From Bacteroidales bacterium (GTDB taxonomy: Bacteria; Bacteroidota; Bacteroidia; Bacteroidales; P3): 64,000 nucleotides of DNA. A model generated the notes under the pieces. The model was not told the origin of the DNA. It made no database searches and worked only from the letters and a program-made list of their open reading frames with translations. Both the position numbers and the translations under genes were made by a program. Positions 46,009 to 55,700 of the stretch are shown piece by piece (positions within the stretch are counted from its first letter, which is position 1; the number at the start of each line of letters is the position of its first letter). Location: NCBI GenBank assembly GCA_031263015.1, contig JAISGN010000008.1, positions 1 through 64,000 on the forward strand. The letters run 5' to 3'.

Positions 46009-47136
46009 TTACATATAATCATCTATAGGGTCTACGCCTGTCCATTCAAGTCCCTGCAATATGGTGTATTGCTTTTCAGCACCTTCAGCGGAAAAGAAAG
46101 TAGAAATGCTTTCGTGTTCATATTTGCCATTTACATATGTAATTTTAGCCAAAGCGTAAGGCTTAATAGATCTTGTCATATTTTTAGTCCAAACAAGTAT
46201 AGATTGTTTATCATTAATAAGAACAGAACTAACAACTCTATCCTCCCCATATTGATTTTTAGAAAAAATTGTATCCGCAATTAACTTTTTTGCATATATA
46301 AGTAATTGATTTATACCATTATTGTCAGGAGTATTTGGAAATTCACTCGGAGTTTTCCATTTACGCTGAACTGCTCCATCCGTCAAAGAATCTGTTAAAT
46401 AAATTTTTTCTTCTGGATAATAGAACTCATTATAATTTTCACGTAAATCTCCTTTATGAGCAGATTTATTATCATTTTCTGTTTCTGCCCATCCAAAAGT
46501 ATTCCAATTACTAGGTAATTCCTCTTGTATCAATGGATCTTTACTATTAGATCTCTCTTGCGACATAGTAATTGGTTCATCATATATCCATTTTTCTAAA
46601 TGTCCATGTTCTGAATATCGTTTTACTACTTTTATTTTAGCCCATTCTAATAAGCGTTCTTTACTTATTTGTGCTTCTTTTCTACTTACAGTACACATCC
46701 AGTTGAAATTTGGCTCTGGGAACTTATCTCTATACTTAGCAGGATTTTTAAGAAACGCTTCAATACTTCCACAGACTTCTTCAATTCGTTTAACAGTAAT
46801 TGGATTAAGCAAAGCATTTTCTAATCTCGTTACCCACCTTAAATTTTCTGGACGATTATTCTGACGATTAGTATCAATATGATCTACAACATATTCTTTT
46901 GTAGGTGGCTCTCCACAAAAAGCCATTGCTACAATTCTATGAACTCGTACTGAAGCAATTTCCATATACCCTGTTTTGTTATTAGACTTTCCAAACGTCC
47001 ATTTATTATCAGTAGGACGTGTTTTCTTCCCATCTGGAGTATGTCTCATAACAGCACCATTGTTTCTAACAGAATATAACTCACCTTTGTAATTAACTCT
47101 TTTTTCTACCTCATATTCATCATTTACATCAACCAT
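46009..47136 (-). CDS. HNH endonuclease-domain protein
   Basis: 375 aa. An N-terminal NUMOD4-like/phage-type segment (YSVRNNGAVMRHTPDGKKTR, about residues 21-40) is followed by an HNH motif at about 64-110: VHRIVAMAFCGEPP, VVDHIDTNRQNNRPENLRWV. This is the form found in homing endonucleases and phage HNH proteins. The C-terminal 250 residues are a novel region without recognised domain, with charged and W-rich stretches (MNWMC, NTFGWAETEND). It is flanked by 63-bp direct repeats that each carry a promoter box, suggesting a mobile insertion between atoD and its promoter. Confidence 0.78.
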   Translation of the reverse strand: MVDVNDEYEVEKRVNYKGELYSVRNNGAVMRHTPDGKKTRPTDNKWTFGKSNNKTGYMEIASVRVHRIVAMAFCGEPPTKEYVVDHIDTNRQNNRPENLRWVTRLENALLNPITVKRIEEVCGSIEAFLKNPAKYRDKFPEPNFNWMCTVSRKEAQISKERLLEWAKIKVVKRYSEHGHLEKWIYDEPITMSQERSNSKDPLIQEELPSNWNTFGWAETENDNKSAHKGDLRENYNEFYYPEEKIYLTDSLTDGAVQRKWKTPSEFPNTPDNNGINQLLIYAKKLIADTIFSKNQYGEDRVVSSVLINDKQSILVWTKNMTRSIKPYALAKITYVNGKYEHESISTFFSAEGAEKQYTILQGLEWTGVDPIDDYM

Positions 47137-47178
47137 AAATAGACTTTATTTATTATTAATAGTTTTTGCATTTTGCGA

Positions 47179-47241
47179 GCAAAGTTAAGCAAAAATTCTC
47201 TAAACGGATGTATTACAAATCAGAATGATAGAAAGGGGAAA
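47179..47241. repeat. 63-bp direct repeat, right copy (HNH gene promoter)
   Basis: Matches 45768-45830 at 60 of 63 positions. Minus-strand TAACTTTG at 47180-47187 stands 44 bases before the HNH gene. Confidence 0.85.
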
Positions 47242-47255
47242 CTTAAAGGCTGTTT

Positions 47256-47366
47256 GTCCGTGTCGGACTGACATTAATTTTTTATGAAGGGCTGTTTCGG
47301 GAAAATAAAACAAGGGTTTAGGAAAATATTACTTGATTTCGTGAGGACGAAACAGCGTTCTGTTTC
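47256..47366. repeat. Composite dispersed repeat, copy 4 (variant B hairpin)
   Basis: On the minus strand the B unit reads AATGTCAGTCCGACACGGAC (47256-47275). Relative to other copies, G-C in the stem is changed to C-G on both sides, keeping the hairpin. An A unit follows at 47324-47356 and a perfect GAAACAG-CGTT-CTGTTTC hairpin at 47349-47366. Confidence 0.75.
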
Positions 47367-47377
47367 TATAAAACAAA

Positions 47378-47403
47378 AAAGAGCAAGTCTGAACCTGCTC
47401 TTT
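47378..47403 (-). terminator. Terminator of TPR gene
   Basis: AAAGAGCA pairs with TGCTCTTT; on the minus strand TTTTGTTT follows. It ends the TPR-protein transcript. Confidence 0.75.
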
Positions 47404-47434
47404 ATTTATACGATTTAGCGTAAAGATGTTATCT

Positions 47435-48121
47435 TTACTTGTTCAACAAGGCTTCTGTTTGAGATATGTATTTTTCTACCTCCTGATATTCCATTGAACG
47501 AGGATAATCTTGCTTTATTTTTTTGAATGCGTCTAATGCCTTCTCATATTCTTTGTTCATTTGGTACAAAGAACCCAATTTCATCAAGGCTGCCGGCGAC
47601 GTCATATCATTATCGTAAGTTGCCGACTGCTCATAATATTTTATTGCTTTGTCATTTTGCTTCAACTCTGCGTAACAATCCCCTATAAGCATCTTTGCTA
47701 TCGGTGCAAGCAATAAATCGTTAAATTTAGCATCTTCCAAATAATCTAATGCTTTCTGAAAATCTTTTTTATTAACGTATGCCACGCCCGCATAATACTT
47801 TGCCAAATTGCTGCTCTTACCCGAACCGTATGTATCAATGAATGCTATTGCTCCCATGTGCTTGCCGTCTCCGTTAAGCACCTTGTCATAATCTTTTGTG
47901 CCGAAATAATGCTGTATAGGGAACAAATCCGCCGCCGCATTCTTCTCTTTCGGTATGGCAACAAAGTTATAATATGCCAACCAACCGCCTACAATCAATA
48001 CTATGGCTATGGCTATAATGGAAAGCAACTTTTTGTTTCTTTCAATGAAGATTTCGGTTTTTGTAATAACCTCTCCAACTGCCAAGTTCTTATTTTCCGT
48101 TTTGTTGTTCTCTTTATTCAT
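47435..48121 (-). CDS. TPR-repeat membrane protein, YfgM-like
   Basis: 228 aa. A cytoplasmic N-terminus of about 30 residues is followed by one membrane helix (LLSIIAIAIVLIVGGWLAYY, about 34-53) and three to four TPR units (about 95-225; KALDYLEDAKFNDLLLAP, DKAIKYYEQSATYDND, YEKALDAFKKIKQDYP). The same layout is seen in YfgM, a SecYEG-associated periplasmic chaperone partner; that role is inference. -7 box on the minus strand at 48156-48163. Confidence 0.82.
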   Translation of the reverse strand: MNKENNKTENKNLAVGEVITKTEIFIERNKKLLSIIAIAIVLIVGGWLAYYNFVAIPKEKNAAADLFPIQHYFGTKDYDKVLNGDGKHMGAIAFIDTYGSGKSSNLAKYYAGVAYVNKKDFQKALDYLEDAKFNDLLLAPIAKMLIGDCYAELKQNDKAIKYYEQSATYDNDMTSPAALMKLGSLYQMNKEYEKALDAFKKIKQDYPRSMEYQEVEKYISQTEALLNK

Positions 48122-48155
48122 AAATTTTCTCCAAGATATTTGTTAAAAACGGCTG

Positions 48156-48163
48156 CAAAGATA
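48156..48163 (-). promoter_or_regulatory. Promoter -7 box of TPR gene
   Basis: TATCTTTG on the minus strand, 35 bases before the ATG. Confidence 0.55.
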
Positions 48164-48237
48164 CGCCTTTTTTTCATTATGAATAATTTTTTTCAAAAAA
48201 AAACACTACGAAAGTTGTGTCTATGAAATTAAATACT

Positions 48238-48245
48238 TATTTTTG
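48238..48245 (+). promoter_or_regulatory. Promoter -7 box of DHOD-like gene
   Basis: TATTTTTG, 20 bases before the ATG at 48266. Confidence 0.6.
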
Positions 48246-48265
48246 CTCACTCAAAAAATGTATTT

Positions 48266-49243
48266 ATGAGCACGAAAACAAAGTTTATGGGCTTGGAAAT
48301 TAGTAGCCCTATTATAGTAGGAAGTTGTGGTTTAACATCTGATATTGAAACTATAAAGAAGATTGAAAAGGCTGGCGCCGGTGCCGTTATACTTAAATCA
48401 ATATTTGAAGAACAGATACTCAACGAAACAAGTAATAATGTAAGAAATCAAGAATTTTATACTTTTCCTGAGGCTTATGATTATGTTATGAACTATTCTC
48501 AATCGCATGCGGTTGATAAATATATTGATTTAATTCAAAAAGCAAAGCAAACCGTCAAAATTCCTATCATTGCAAGCATTAATTGTATTTCAAGTGCCGA
48601 ATGGCTGAATTTTGCCACCAATATAGAACAGGCAGGGGCTGATGGAATAGAATTAAATATGTTTTTACTGCCCTCCGATGTGAATATGACAACCGATGAT
48701 GTGGAAAGATTTTACGAAGACACCATAAGAATAATACGAAGAGCAGTTAGAATACCCATATCTGTTAAGATAAGTAATCATTTTACCGATTTGGCTCATT
48801 TTGTTCAGCGTCTATCGCTGATGAGCATTGCAAACATCAATATCTTCAATCGTTTTATGATGATGGATGTTGATATAGACGAATTGAAAGCAAAACCCGC
48901 TCATATAACTACAAACAAAGACGAAATATATGAAACTATCCGTTGGACGGCAATTCTTTCCAATGTGGTTAAATGTCCATTAACTGCCGGCGGAGGAGTT
49001 CATAATGAAGCGGATGCAGTAAAACTTTTGTTGGCTGGTGCGAATACCGTACAGATAGTCTCATCTCTTTATGACAAAGGCATTGATTTTATTACCGAAT
49101 GCAACGAATTTTTGGCTCAATATATGCTAAAACATAAATATAACACCATAGAAGAATTTAGAGGTAAGATATCCCTGAAATCAAATCAACCTTCCGCATT
49201 TTTAAGGGTGCAATTCATGAAATATTTCTCTGATATGAAATAA
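48266..49243 (+). CDS. Dihydroorotate dehydrogenase-like flavoprotein
   Basis: 325 aa FMN-binding TIM barrel. MSTKTKFMGLEISSPIIVGS, ADGIELNMFLLPSDVNM, PISVKISNHF and the phosphate-binding LTAGGGVHNEADAVKLLLAG are present. It belongs to the DHOD superfamily but the conserved catalytic Ser/Cys environment is not clear, so pyrimidine synthesis is not certain. Bacteroidota often carry this as a second DHOD-like gene beside a true pyrD. Confidence 0.82.
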   Translation: MSTKTKFMGLEISSPIIVGSCGLTSDIETIKKIEKAGAGAVILKSIFEEQILNETSNNVRNQEFYTFPEAYDYVMNYSQSHAVDKYIDLIQKAKQTVKIPIIASINCISSAEWLNFATNIEQAGADGIELNMFLLPSDVNMTTDDVERFYEDTIRIIRRAVRIPISVKISNHFTDLAHFVQRLSLMSIANINIFNRFMMMDVDIDELKAKPAHITTNKDEIYETIRWTAILSNVVKCPLTAGGGVHNEADAVKLLLAGANTVQIVSSLYDKGIDFITECNEFLAQYMLKHKYNTIEEFRGKISLKSNQPSAFLRVQFMKYFSDMK

Positions 49244-49334
49244 ACCATATCAACGAACAGAATAATATAATCAGATATAAACATATTAAACACAAACTTA
49301 ATTAAAAAATACTAATAAATTAAACATCTTTTTT

Positions 49335-49796
49335 ATGGAAAACCAGGAAAGACAACAAGGAAGCTTCTTCCGATTTGAAGAACTCCGAGTTTATCACAAA
49401 GCATTGGATTATTATCAATGGGCAAAAACGCAAGTAAAAGACTTTTGTGAATTAGATTATCAAACTATCGGCAAACCGTTGCTTGAATCCGCTGCCGACA
49501 TCGTAATTAATATTGCAGAGGGATCAGCACGTCAAAAAGCCCAATTCGTAGTTTTTTTGAAGGATGCAAAGACTTCTTTACGTGAATGCGTAGTTCGCAC
49601 GGCTATGGCTCACAAAGGCGGCGTTATTACCGACGAACAACTAAATGCTTCAAGCGAATATATGGAAGAAATGACCAGAATGCTTGGAGCAATGATTAAT
49701 TCTTTATCTCCACACACCTCAAAAATACGCAGAAATGAGCAACAAGAAACAGAATTTGAAGACTCCGTTAATCCAAACCCTAATTTTGAATATTAA
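49335..49796 (+). CDS. Four-helix bundle protein (23S rRNA intervening-sequence type)
   Basis: 153 aa. The family core runs FRFEELRVYHKALDYYQWAK, ESAADIVINIAEGSARQKAQ and FLKDAKTSLRECVVRTAMAH, matching the TIGR02436/S23 four-helix bundle fold. Such genes were first seen inside 23S rRNA intervening sequences but many are free-standing, as here. Function unknown. A strong terminator follows. Confidence 0.88.
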   Translation: MENQERQQGSFFRFEELRVYHKALDYYQWAKTQVKDFCELDYQTIGKPLLESAADIVINIAEGSARQKAQFVVFLKDAKTSLRECVVRTAMAHKGGVITDEQLNASSEYMEEMTRMLGAMINSLSPHTSKIRRNEQQETEFEDSVNPNPNFEY

Positions 49797-49816
49797 AAAC
49801 AATCTTCATCTCATCA

Positions 49817-49866
49817 AAGGGATTTAAGAAACAAGGCTTATACCTCTTAAATCCCTTGTTTTTTTA
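49817..49866 (+). terminator. Terminator after four-helix bundle gene
   Basis: A 13-bp perfect stem (AAGGGATTTAAGA with TCTTAAATCCCTT) is followed by GTTTTTTT. Confidence 0.85.
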
Positions 49867-49896
49867 TTGTGCAATTCCAAAACCAAACACTAACTT

Positions 49897-51066
49897 ATGC
49901 AATTCTCACAAATCACAGGGCAAACCAAGCTTATAAACTCCCTAATCAAAATTGTAAAAAATCAAAGGATAAGCCACGCTCAACTTTTCTTAGGACAGCA
50001 GGGTGCAGGCACATTTGCGGTGGCTCTTGCTTACGCTCAATTCATCAATTGCACGAATAAACAATACTTTAACGCCTCTTCCGAAGGTGAACTTCAAGCA
50101 GATTCGTGTGGAAAATGCCCTTCGTGCATCAAATACGAAGCATTGGCTCATCCGGATTTGCATCTGTTTTTCCCAAACACCACTTCATCAAAGTTGGATG
50201 TTGATAAGAACAACGAATCATATCTCTTCCTGCCTCAATTTCGTGATTTCGTAATAGCGAACGCTGGTTATATTGACTTGGAATCTTGGTATAATACGCT
50301 TGATGTAGGCAATAAGCAAGGTGTTATCAACGTAAGAGATGTTACAAGGATGATTACGGACTTGTCTTTAATGGCTTACGAGGCTGAATACAAGGTTACA
50401 ATCGTATGGTGCTTTGATAAATTGCATTACGAAGCCGCACCAAAATTATTAAAGTTGCTTGAAGAGCCTGACGGTAAGACTTTATTCTTCTTAATCACCG
50501 ATAATTCGGAAGCCATATTGCCAACCATTTTATCAAGAACTCAATTGGTCAAAGTGCCGCCGCTTTCCAACGGAACGATTGCCGAATATCTCATCAAAGA
50601 ACGTGGTTTGAACAAAGAGGAAGCAGAAAAGCAGGCAATAATCGCTGATGGCTCATTGATAAAAGCAAGGAATATGAATACCGATAGCGGCGATAAATTT
50701 GAGGAATTCTTCATTGATTGGACGCGGGCGACCTTTGCATACGCCAAAGACATAAGCCAGATTATTGAAATGGGAGAAGAATTTGCCAAATGGGGCAGAG
50801 AACAGCATAAACTCTTCTTTGCTATGGCTATTAATGCGTTTCGTAAATCCCTTTACATCAATCTGGGAATTGGAAGCAAGGAAGATTTTTTTGAAATCAA
50901 GGATGAAAAATTTAAAATCAACTTTCCGAAATTTATAACGCAGCAACGTTTGGAGCAAATCTACTCGCTGCTCAACGAAGCCAATTATCACATACAGCGA
51001 AACGCTAATGCAAAAATTCTGTTCTGCGATTTGTCAATAAAAATCGGCTCTTTGCTACGGTCATAG
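49897..51066 (+). CDS. holB: DNA polymerase III subunit delta'
   Basis: 389 aa clamp-loader AAA+ protein. The P-loop position reads GQQGAGTF, lacking the lysine, which fits the ATP-inactive delta' subunit. A zinc-type cluster (NCTN...SCGKCPSCIKY) lies at about 52-83, and the sensor helix LKLLEEPDGKTLFFLITDN at about 187-205. It is not gamma/tau because the Walker A is degenerate and no long C-terminal tail is present. Confidence 0.88.
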   Translation: MQFSQITGQTKLINSLIKIVKNQRISHAQLFLGQQGAGTFAVALAYAQFINCTNKQYFNASSEGELQADSCGKCPSCIKYEALAHPDLHLFFPNTTSSKLDVDKNNESYLFLPQFRDFVIANAGYIDLESWYNTLDVGNKQGVINVRDVTRMITDLSLMAYEAEYKVTIVWCFDKLHYEAAPKLLKLLEEPDGKTLFFLITDNSEAILPTILSRTQLVKVPPLSNGTIAEYLIKERGLNKEEAEKQAIIADGSLIKARNMNTDSGDKFEEFFIDWTRATFAYAKDISQIIEMGEEFAKWGREQHKLFFAMAINAFRKSLYINLGIGSKEDFFEIKDEKFKINFPKFITQQRLEQIYSLLNEANYHIQRNANAKILFCDLSIKIGSLLRS

Positions 51067-51088
51067 CAAACAAAATCAAAATAAAACT

Positions 51089-52153
51089 ATGAATCATAAT
51101 AACAAAACCTACAAAGTAATAGGTTTAATGTCGGGAACATCTCTCGACGGCTTGGATATAGCATATTGCGAGTTTGAACTAAGGAACGGAACGTGGATTT
51201 GGGAGATACGGGAGGCTCAAACAATAGAATATGACAGCACAACACGGCAGCGAATCATTGATTGCGAAATTTGCGATGCCCAAACATTTGCATACAACAA
51301 TGTATGGCTGGGACATTTGTTCGGAAAAATGACGGCGGACTTCATAAAACGCCACTCAATTGAGCCCGATTTCATTTCTTCGCACGGACAAACCATATTT
51401 CATCAGCCTTATCGTCTATTCACATCTCAAATCGCTGACTTAAACGCTATTTCCGCCGAAACGAAATGCAGTGTCATCGGCAATTTTCGCTCACTTGATG
51501 TTGCTCTTGGCGGACAAGGCGCCCCTCTTGTGCCGATTGGCGACAGGCTTTTGTTCTCTCAATACCCTTATTGTGTGAATCTTGGCGGCTTTGCCAATGT
51601 TTCATTTGAGCAAAACGGCAAACGAATAGCATACGATGTGTGTCCGGTGAATTTAGTCCTTAATTCATTGGCTCAAAGCATTGATTTAAAATATGATAAT
51701 CAAGGAACAATGGCATCCGAAGGCTCTGTCAATCAATCATTATTAGACAATCTTAACGCCTTGCCTTTTTACAATGACGCAAAAGCAAAATCGCTCGGCA
51801 AGGAATGGGTGATTGAGAACATTTTTCCTTTGTTTGACAAATATAAATTAAGCATTAAGGATACATTATCAACGTTTTGCGAACATATTGCAATGCAAAT
51901 TTCCGCCAACATCAAATCTCATACTCTTATTACGGGCGGTGGTGCATACAATACCTACCTTCTCTCTCGTATAAAGGCACTTACGCCGTATCAAATCACC
52001 ATTCCCAACCGCACAATCATTGATTACAAGGAGGCTTTAATCTTTGCATTTCTCGGAGTCTTGCGATATGAGGAGCAAATCAATGTTTTGTCTTCTGTAA
52101 CAGGTGCTTGCAGGGATAGTTGCAGCGGAGAAATTGTATGCTTTCTGAAATAA
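51089..52153 (+). CDS. anmK: Anhydro-N-acetylmuramic acid kinase
   Basis: 354 aa. Phosphorylates and opens 1,6-anhydro-MurNAc in peptidoglycan recycling. The nucleotide loop is VIGLMSGTSLDGLDIAYCEF, with SSHGQTIFHQP, QGAPLVPIGD and TGGGAYNTYL in the expected order. It follows holB by 22 bases, probably in one transcript. Confidence 0.94.
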   Translation: MNHNNKTYKVIGLMSGTSLDGLDIAYCEFELRNGTWIWEIREAQTIEYDSTTRQRIIDCEICDAQTFAYNNVWLGHLFGKMTADFIKRHSIEPDFISSHGQTIFHQPYRLFTSQIADLNAISAETKCSVIGNFRSLDVALGGQGAPLVPIGDRLLFSQYPYCVNLGGFANVSFEQNGKRIAYDVCPVNLVLNSLAQSIDLKYDNQGTMASEGSVNQSLLDNLNALPFYNDAKAKSLGKEWVIENIFPLFDKYKLSIKDTLSTFCEHIAMQISANIKSHTLITGGGAYNTYLLSRIKALTPYQITIPNRTIIDYKEALIFAFLGVLRYEEQINVLSSVTGACRDSCSGEIVCFLK

Positions 52154-52266
52154 TAATATCAAAATCACATAATAATCTTACACAATAAAGCATCATAACT
52201 CTATTGTGCCGCAATACTCTCACCAAACATTGTTTTATTTTTACAAAACGCCGTTTGGTTAAAATG

Positions 52267-52298
52267 AAAGGCTGTTTCAGAATTACGAAACAGCCTTT
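52267..52298. repeat. Intergenic hairpin, AAACAGCC family
   Basis: AAAGGCTGTTTC and GAAACAGCCTTT are perfect 12-bp arms around AGAATTAC. An AAAACGCCGTTTGG module precedes it at about 52247. It occupies the anmK-DUF3467 gap (52154-52440) with the terminator; no gene is seen. Confidence 0.75.
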
Positions 52299-52391
52299 GG
52301 TTTTGACGAAAGAAAATGTTATCGGGGCGATACGTGCTTTTATCGTTGCCGACAAAGGTTTTATGAAAATTTAAGGCTATGTTATCACAAA

Positions 52392-52421
52392 AAAAGGAAC
52401 GCTGTGAAAAACGTTCCTTTT
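52392..52421 (-). terminator. Terminator of the rpoBC operon
   Basis: AAAAGGAACG pairs with CGTTCCTTTT; on the minus strand seven T follow. It lies after the DUF3467 gene. Confidence 0.8.
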
Positions 52422-52440
52422 AATTAAAATATTCATCGCA

Positions 52441-52749
52441 TTAAGCCTGCCCGACAGGATTGACAGGTTCGTACTGAACGCCCTGTTCAATGTCCTTAAT
52501 AGCCCCATGCTGCTGCTCATACTTGTCAAGGTTATCCTTCAAAGCATACAATAATCGTTTCGCATGCTGAGGGTTAAGAATAACTCTTGACTTTACCATA
52601 GCCTTAGGCATTGCCGGCATAACCTGAACAAAGTCTATAATAACTTCCGTTGGTGAATGAGTTACAATTTGAAGATTGGAATAGACGCCTGCGGCAATGT
52701 CTGCCGACAATTCAATGTCCATTTTATTGTTTTTAGGGTTATTTTCCAT
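52441..52749 (-). CDS. DUF3467 protein downstream of rpoC
   Basis: 102 aa. Starts [20 protein letters not shown] and contains [20 protein letters not shown] and [19 protein letters not shown], the DUF3467 core. It commonly follows rpoC in Bacteroidota. The start overlaps the rpoC stop by 11 bases; the longer frame reading back into rpoC is not needed. Function unknown. Confidence 0.85.
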   Translation of the reverse strand: MENNPKNNKMDIELSADIAAGVYSNLQIVTHSPTEVIIDFVQVMPAMPKAMVKSRVILNPQHAKRLLYALKDNLDKYEQQHGAIKDIEQGVQYEPVNPVGQA

Positions 52750-55700
52750 AGTTTCTTGTTTTTGTTTTTTCAATCTTCCTCTCCATCTGCACAGGCTCGC
52801 TATTAGATAATTCAGACAATTCATCCTTATTTGCAACGAACATATGCTGGTATTCTCTCAAGCCCGTACCTGCCGGAATCAAATGTCCGACCAACACATT
52901 CTCCTTCATACCTAAAAGATAATCAACTTTTGCATTGATGGTTGCTTCGGTTAGCACCTTCGTTGTTTCTTGGAATGAAGCAGCAGAAAGGAAACTCTTC
53001 GTCTGAAGTGAAGCTCTTGTTATACCTTGAAGTATTTGCTTTGCTGTTGCGGGACGTGCGTCGCGTGCTTGTATCAAAGCCTTGTCTCTTCGCTTCAATG
53101 AAGAGTTCTCATCTCGCAATTTACGTGCGGAAATGATTTGTCCATTTGAACAATCTTCGCTTTCGCCCTTATCTTCAATGACCTTCATTCCAAAAATCTT
53201 GTCATTCTCTTCCTGAAAGTCCAGTTTATTCACAACTTCGCTCTCTAAAAAACGTGTATCGCCCGGATCCTCTATCTCAACCTTGCGCATCATTTGGCGA
53301 ACGATAACTTCAAAATGTTTGTCGTTAATCTTAACGCCCTGCAAACGATAAACCTCCTGCACTTCATTGACAATATACTCCTGTACCTTCATAGGTCCTT
53401 TAATAGCAAGGATATCGGCGGGAGTAATAACCCCTTCCGATAGTGGAGTTCCTGCCTTCACATAGTCGTTCTCCTGAGCAAGAATCTGCTTGCTTGTAGA
53501 AATTAAATAAGAACGCGTTTCACCCGTTTTACTTGTGATTACAATCTCTCTATTGCCGCGTTTAAGTTTCTTATTCAGCGAAACAACACCATCAATTTCG
53601 GCAACAATAGCAGGGTCTGACGGATTACGGGCTTCAAATAGTTCAGTTACTCTCGGCAAACCTCCTGTAATATCTCCGGCTTTGCCGAATGAACGAGGAA
53701 TCTTAACAAGACTGTCTCCTGCTTTGAGTTTCTGTCCATCTTCTACCATAAGATGCGCCCCAACAGGTATGTCATAAGTTTTCAAAACCTCACCTTTTGA
53801 ATCAACAATACTGATAGACGGATTCTTTGTCTTCTGGCGAGATTCTATTATCACTCTGTCTTGTAATCCTGTTTGATCATCAGCCTCTACTTTAAAGGTT
53901 ACACCTTCTATTATAGATTCAAATGACACCTTACCTACGGCTTCCGATATTATAACCGCATTATAAGGGTCCCATTCTGCGATAACATCTCCTTTCTTAA
54001 CCTGAACATTATTTTCAAAATAGAGTTTAGAACCATAAGGAATATTATCCGATGCAAGAATAGCGTTTGTTTTGGCATCAATTATTCTCATTTCGGCAGA
54101 ACGTCCGATAACAATATGTATATCCTCCTTTTCTTCGGTTTTATACTTAACATCTCTCAACTCATCTATTTGGAGCAAACCATCATACTTCGCAATAATC
54201 TTTGAAGTCGTACCAATATTTCCTCCGGCAACACCTCCGACGTGAAATGTACGCAAAGTAAGCTGTGTTCCCGGCTCTCCAATTGATTGAGCGGCGATAA
54301 CACCTACGGATTCCCCCTTTTGCACCATACGAGCCGTTGCAAGATTACGACCGTAACACTTTGCACAAACACCCTGCTTTGCTTCACAAGTAAGCACGGA
54401 ACGAATCTCTACTTCTTCAATAGGAGATTGCTCTATCTTTTGACATATATCCTCATTTAATTCATCTCCTGCACGAGCTATTATCTCACCTGTCTGAGGA
54501 TGAACTATATCATGCAAAGTAACACGTCCGAGAATTCTGTCATAAAGCGTCTGTACCACTTCTTCATTCTTCTTCAACGCTGTAGTAGGAATACCTCTTA
54601 ACGTACCACAATCTTCTTCTGTTATTATAACATCATGAGCAACATCAACCAAACGCCGTGTCAAATAACCAGCATCGGCTGTCTTCAAAGCAGTATCGGC
54701 AAGACCTTTTCTCGCTCCGTGAGTAGAGATAAAGTATTCCAAGACAGATAATCCTTCACGGAAGTTAGAAATGATGGGATTCTCTATAATCTCTGCTCCT
54801 GATGAGCCTGATTTTTGAGGTTTAGCCATTAAACCTCGCATACCTGCTAACTGGCGAATCTGTTCTTTACTTCCACGGGCTCCGGAGTCCAACATCATAT
54901 AAACAGGATTAAATCCCTGCCTATCTTCCGAAATATGCTTTAACACTTCATTAGTCAGCAAACGATTAGTGTCCGTCCAAATATCAATAATCTGGTTATA
55001 ACGCTCATTATTAGTTATAAATCCCATTTGATAATTGGTCATAACCTCATCAACTTTACTTTCGGCATCATTGATGAGTTGTACCTTTTCTTCAGGTACT
55101 ATTACATCACCAAGATTGAAAGATAAACCTCCTTTAAACGCCATTTTATACCCAATATTCTTAATATCATCAAGGAATTTTGCTGTTTTAGCCATTCCGC
55201 ATTCTTTAAGAATATTGCCTATAATATCTCTTAATATACTTTTCTTTAATTCTGCATTTATATATCCATAACTTTCAGGAACAACCATATTGAACAAAAC
55301 TCGTCCGACAGTCGTTTCCAGAAGTTGTGTTTTGAATTGACCTTTATCATCTTTGATAGTTGTCCTTATCTTAATCCATGCATGCAGATTAACAGCCTTT
55401 TCATTATAGGCAATCTGAACTTCTTCCGGAGAATAAAATATTTTACCCTCTCCTTTTATCGTTTGGTCTTTATCGGACTTGCATCCTTTTGTCATATAAT
55501 AAAGTCCCAAAACCATATCCTGCGAAGGCACTGTGATAGGGGCTCCATTGGCAGGATTAAGAATGTTGTGTGAAGCAAGCATAAGCATTTGTGCTTCCAA
55601 TACGGCAGCATTTCCAAGCGGAACATGTACTGCCATCTGGTCACCGTCAAAGTCCGCATTGAATGCAGTACAAACAAGAGGGTGCAGACGTATTGCCTTG

